The translations under genes and the position numbers were made by a program. A stretch of DNA of 6,335 nucleotides from Nitrospira sp. (lineage in GTDB: Bacteria; Nitrospirota; JACRHL01), in contig JALWRU010000211.1 of NCBI GenBank assembly GCA_026994095.1, forward strand, positions 1 to 6,335, read 5' to 3'. Positions 6,114 through 6,335 of this stretch are shown here, in pieces; positions within the stretch are counted from its first letter, which is position 1, and every line of letters starts with the position of its first letter. A model generated the notes under the pieces. The model was not told the DNA's origin and searched no databases. It saw only the letters and a program-made list of their open reading frames with translations.

Positions 6114-6335
6114 CTACAACGTGGCCTGAATCCAGGCCCATAGCCGGGTACGATCGCCAGCAAATCCGTCGCTCTGATAACGGGCCAGTTTCACGCCATA
6201 TCTGAACCCCCCTTTGAACGGACCTGTCAGCAACGTGTCCCACTCGGTGCCGTAGTCCTGATCGCCGTCGGCGGAAGAAAACCGGTGATAAACAACACTC
6301 AGGGTGCCGGTGCCCACCTTGCTGCGCAGGGTAAA
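6114..6335 (-). CDS. C-terminal part of an outer-membrane beta-barrel protein (porin / alginate-export-like), truncated by the window
   Basis: The frame is open from the right edge (first codons encode FTLRSK) to a TAG at 6116-6114, giving 73 residues. A GTG at 6317 is internal, not a credible start. Alternating hydrophobic and polar strands joined by short turns are visible: GTGTLSVVYHRFSS, YGTEWDTLLTGPF, FRYGVKLARYQSDGF and TRLWAWIQATL. This is the pattern of the last strands of a beta-barrel, and the order YHRF...DYGTEWD...YGVKLARYQSDGFAGDTRLW-like end resembles C-termini of alginate-export-type porins. The final residue is Leu rather than the usual Phe/Trp of the BAM signal. The substrate cannot be told from this piece. 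The gene converges on nifA with 4 nt between the stop codons. Confidence 0.65.
   Translation of the reverse strand, partial: FTLRSKVGTGTLSVVYHRFSSADGDQDYGTEWDTLLTGPFKGGFRYGVKLARYQSDGFAGDRTRLWAWIQATL
6123..6138. terminator. Short hairpin downstream of nifA, inside the end of the porin gene
   Basis: GGCCTG, loop AATC and CAGGCC form a perfect 6-bp stem 13 nt after the nifA stop, within the last codons of the opposing gene. There is no T-tract. It is the only visible structure that could end nifA transcripts, but the support is weak. Confidence 0.25.

Noticed and set aside
6040..6243. Alternative minus-strand frame across the nifA/porin junction
   Set aside because: It overlaps both the nifA helix-turn-helix region and the porin end in another frame. 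The porin frame shows beta-strand alternation; this one does not.

Overview
The window is GC-rich, densely coding DNA, most probably from a gammaproteobacterium. This is inferred from the Gram-negative envelope proteins (a lipobox lipoprotein and an outer-membrane beta-barrel) and from a NifA-type activator without the cysteine pair typical of alphaproteobacterial NifA. Genus cannot be set from sequence alone; nifA implies a diazotroph.

Layout. Positions 1-1292 (+) hold the 3' part of a SPINDLY/OGT-like family 41 glycosyltransferase; the frame is open at the left edge, so its N-terminus, probably TPR repeats, lies outside. After 76 nt with a hairpin and a possible sigma70 promoter comes a cysteine-cluster protein resembling flagellin lysine-N-methylase FliB (1369-2634, +). 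Together these suggest a protein-modification pair, possibly acting on flagellin. Facing them is an ankyrin-repeat lipoprotein (2650-3957, -). Its stop codon sits in the loop of a perfect 10-bp hairpin shared by the two convergent genes.

A divergent intergenic region of about 480 nt (3958-4435) separates the lipoprotein gene from a nifA-like gene (4436-6109, +). The region carries a well-formed sigma54 -24/-12 promoter (4364-4378) just upstream of nifA, a Shine-Dalgarno sequence, an AT-rich island with a small palindrome, and a recurring CCAATNGC motif. No perfect NifA upstream activator site (TGT-N10-ACA) is present and nifL is not adjacent, so nifA appears to be a monocistronic, sigma54-driven regulator activated by something else, such as NtrC. 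The last 222 nt (-) are the C-terminal end of a probable outer-membrane beta-barrel whose stop codon lies 4 nt from that of nifA.

No RNA gene, insertion sequence or CRISPR array is visible. The window looks like ordinary chromosome. The points most worth a second look are the putative glycosyltransferase/FliB-like pair, the sigma54-controlled stand-alone nifA, the pilin-like/ankyrin lipoprotein beside it, and the CCAATNGC motif.
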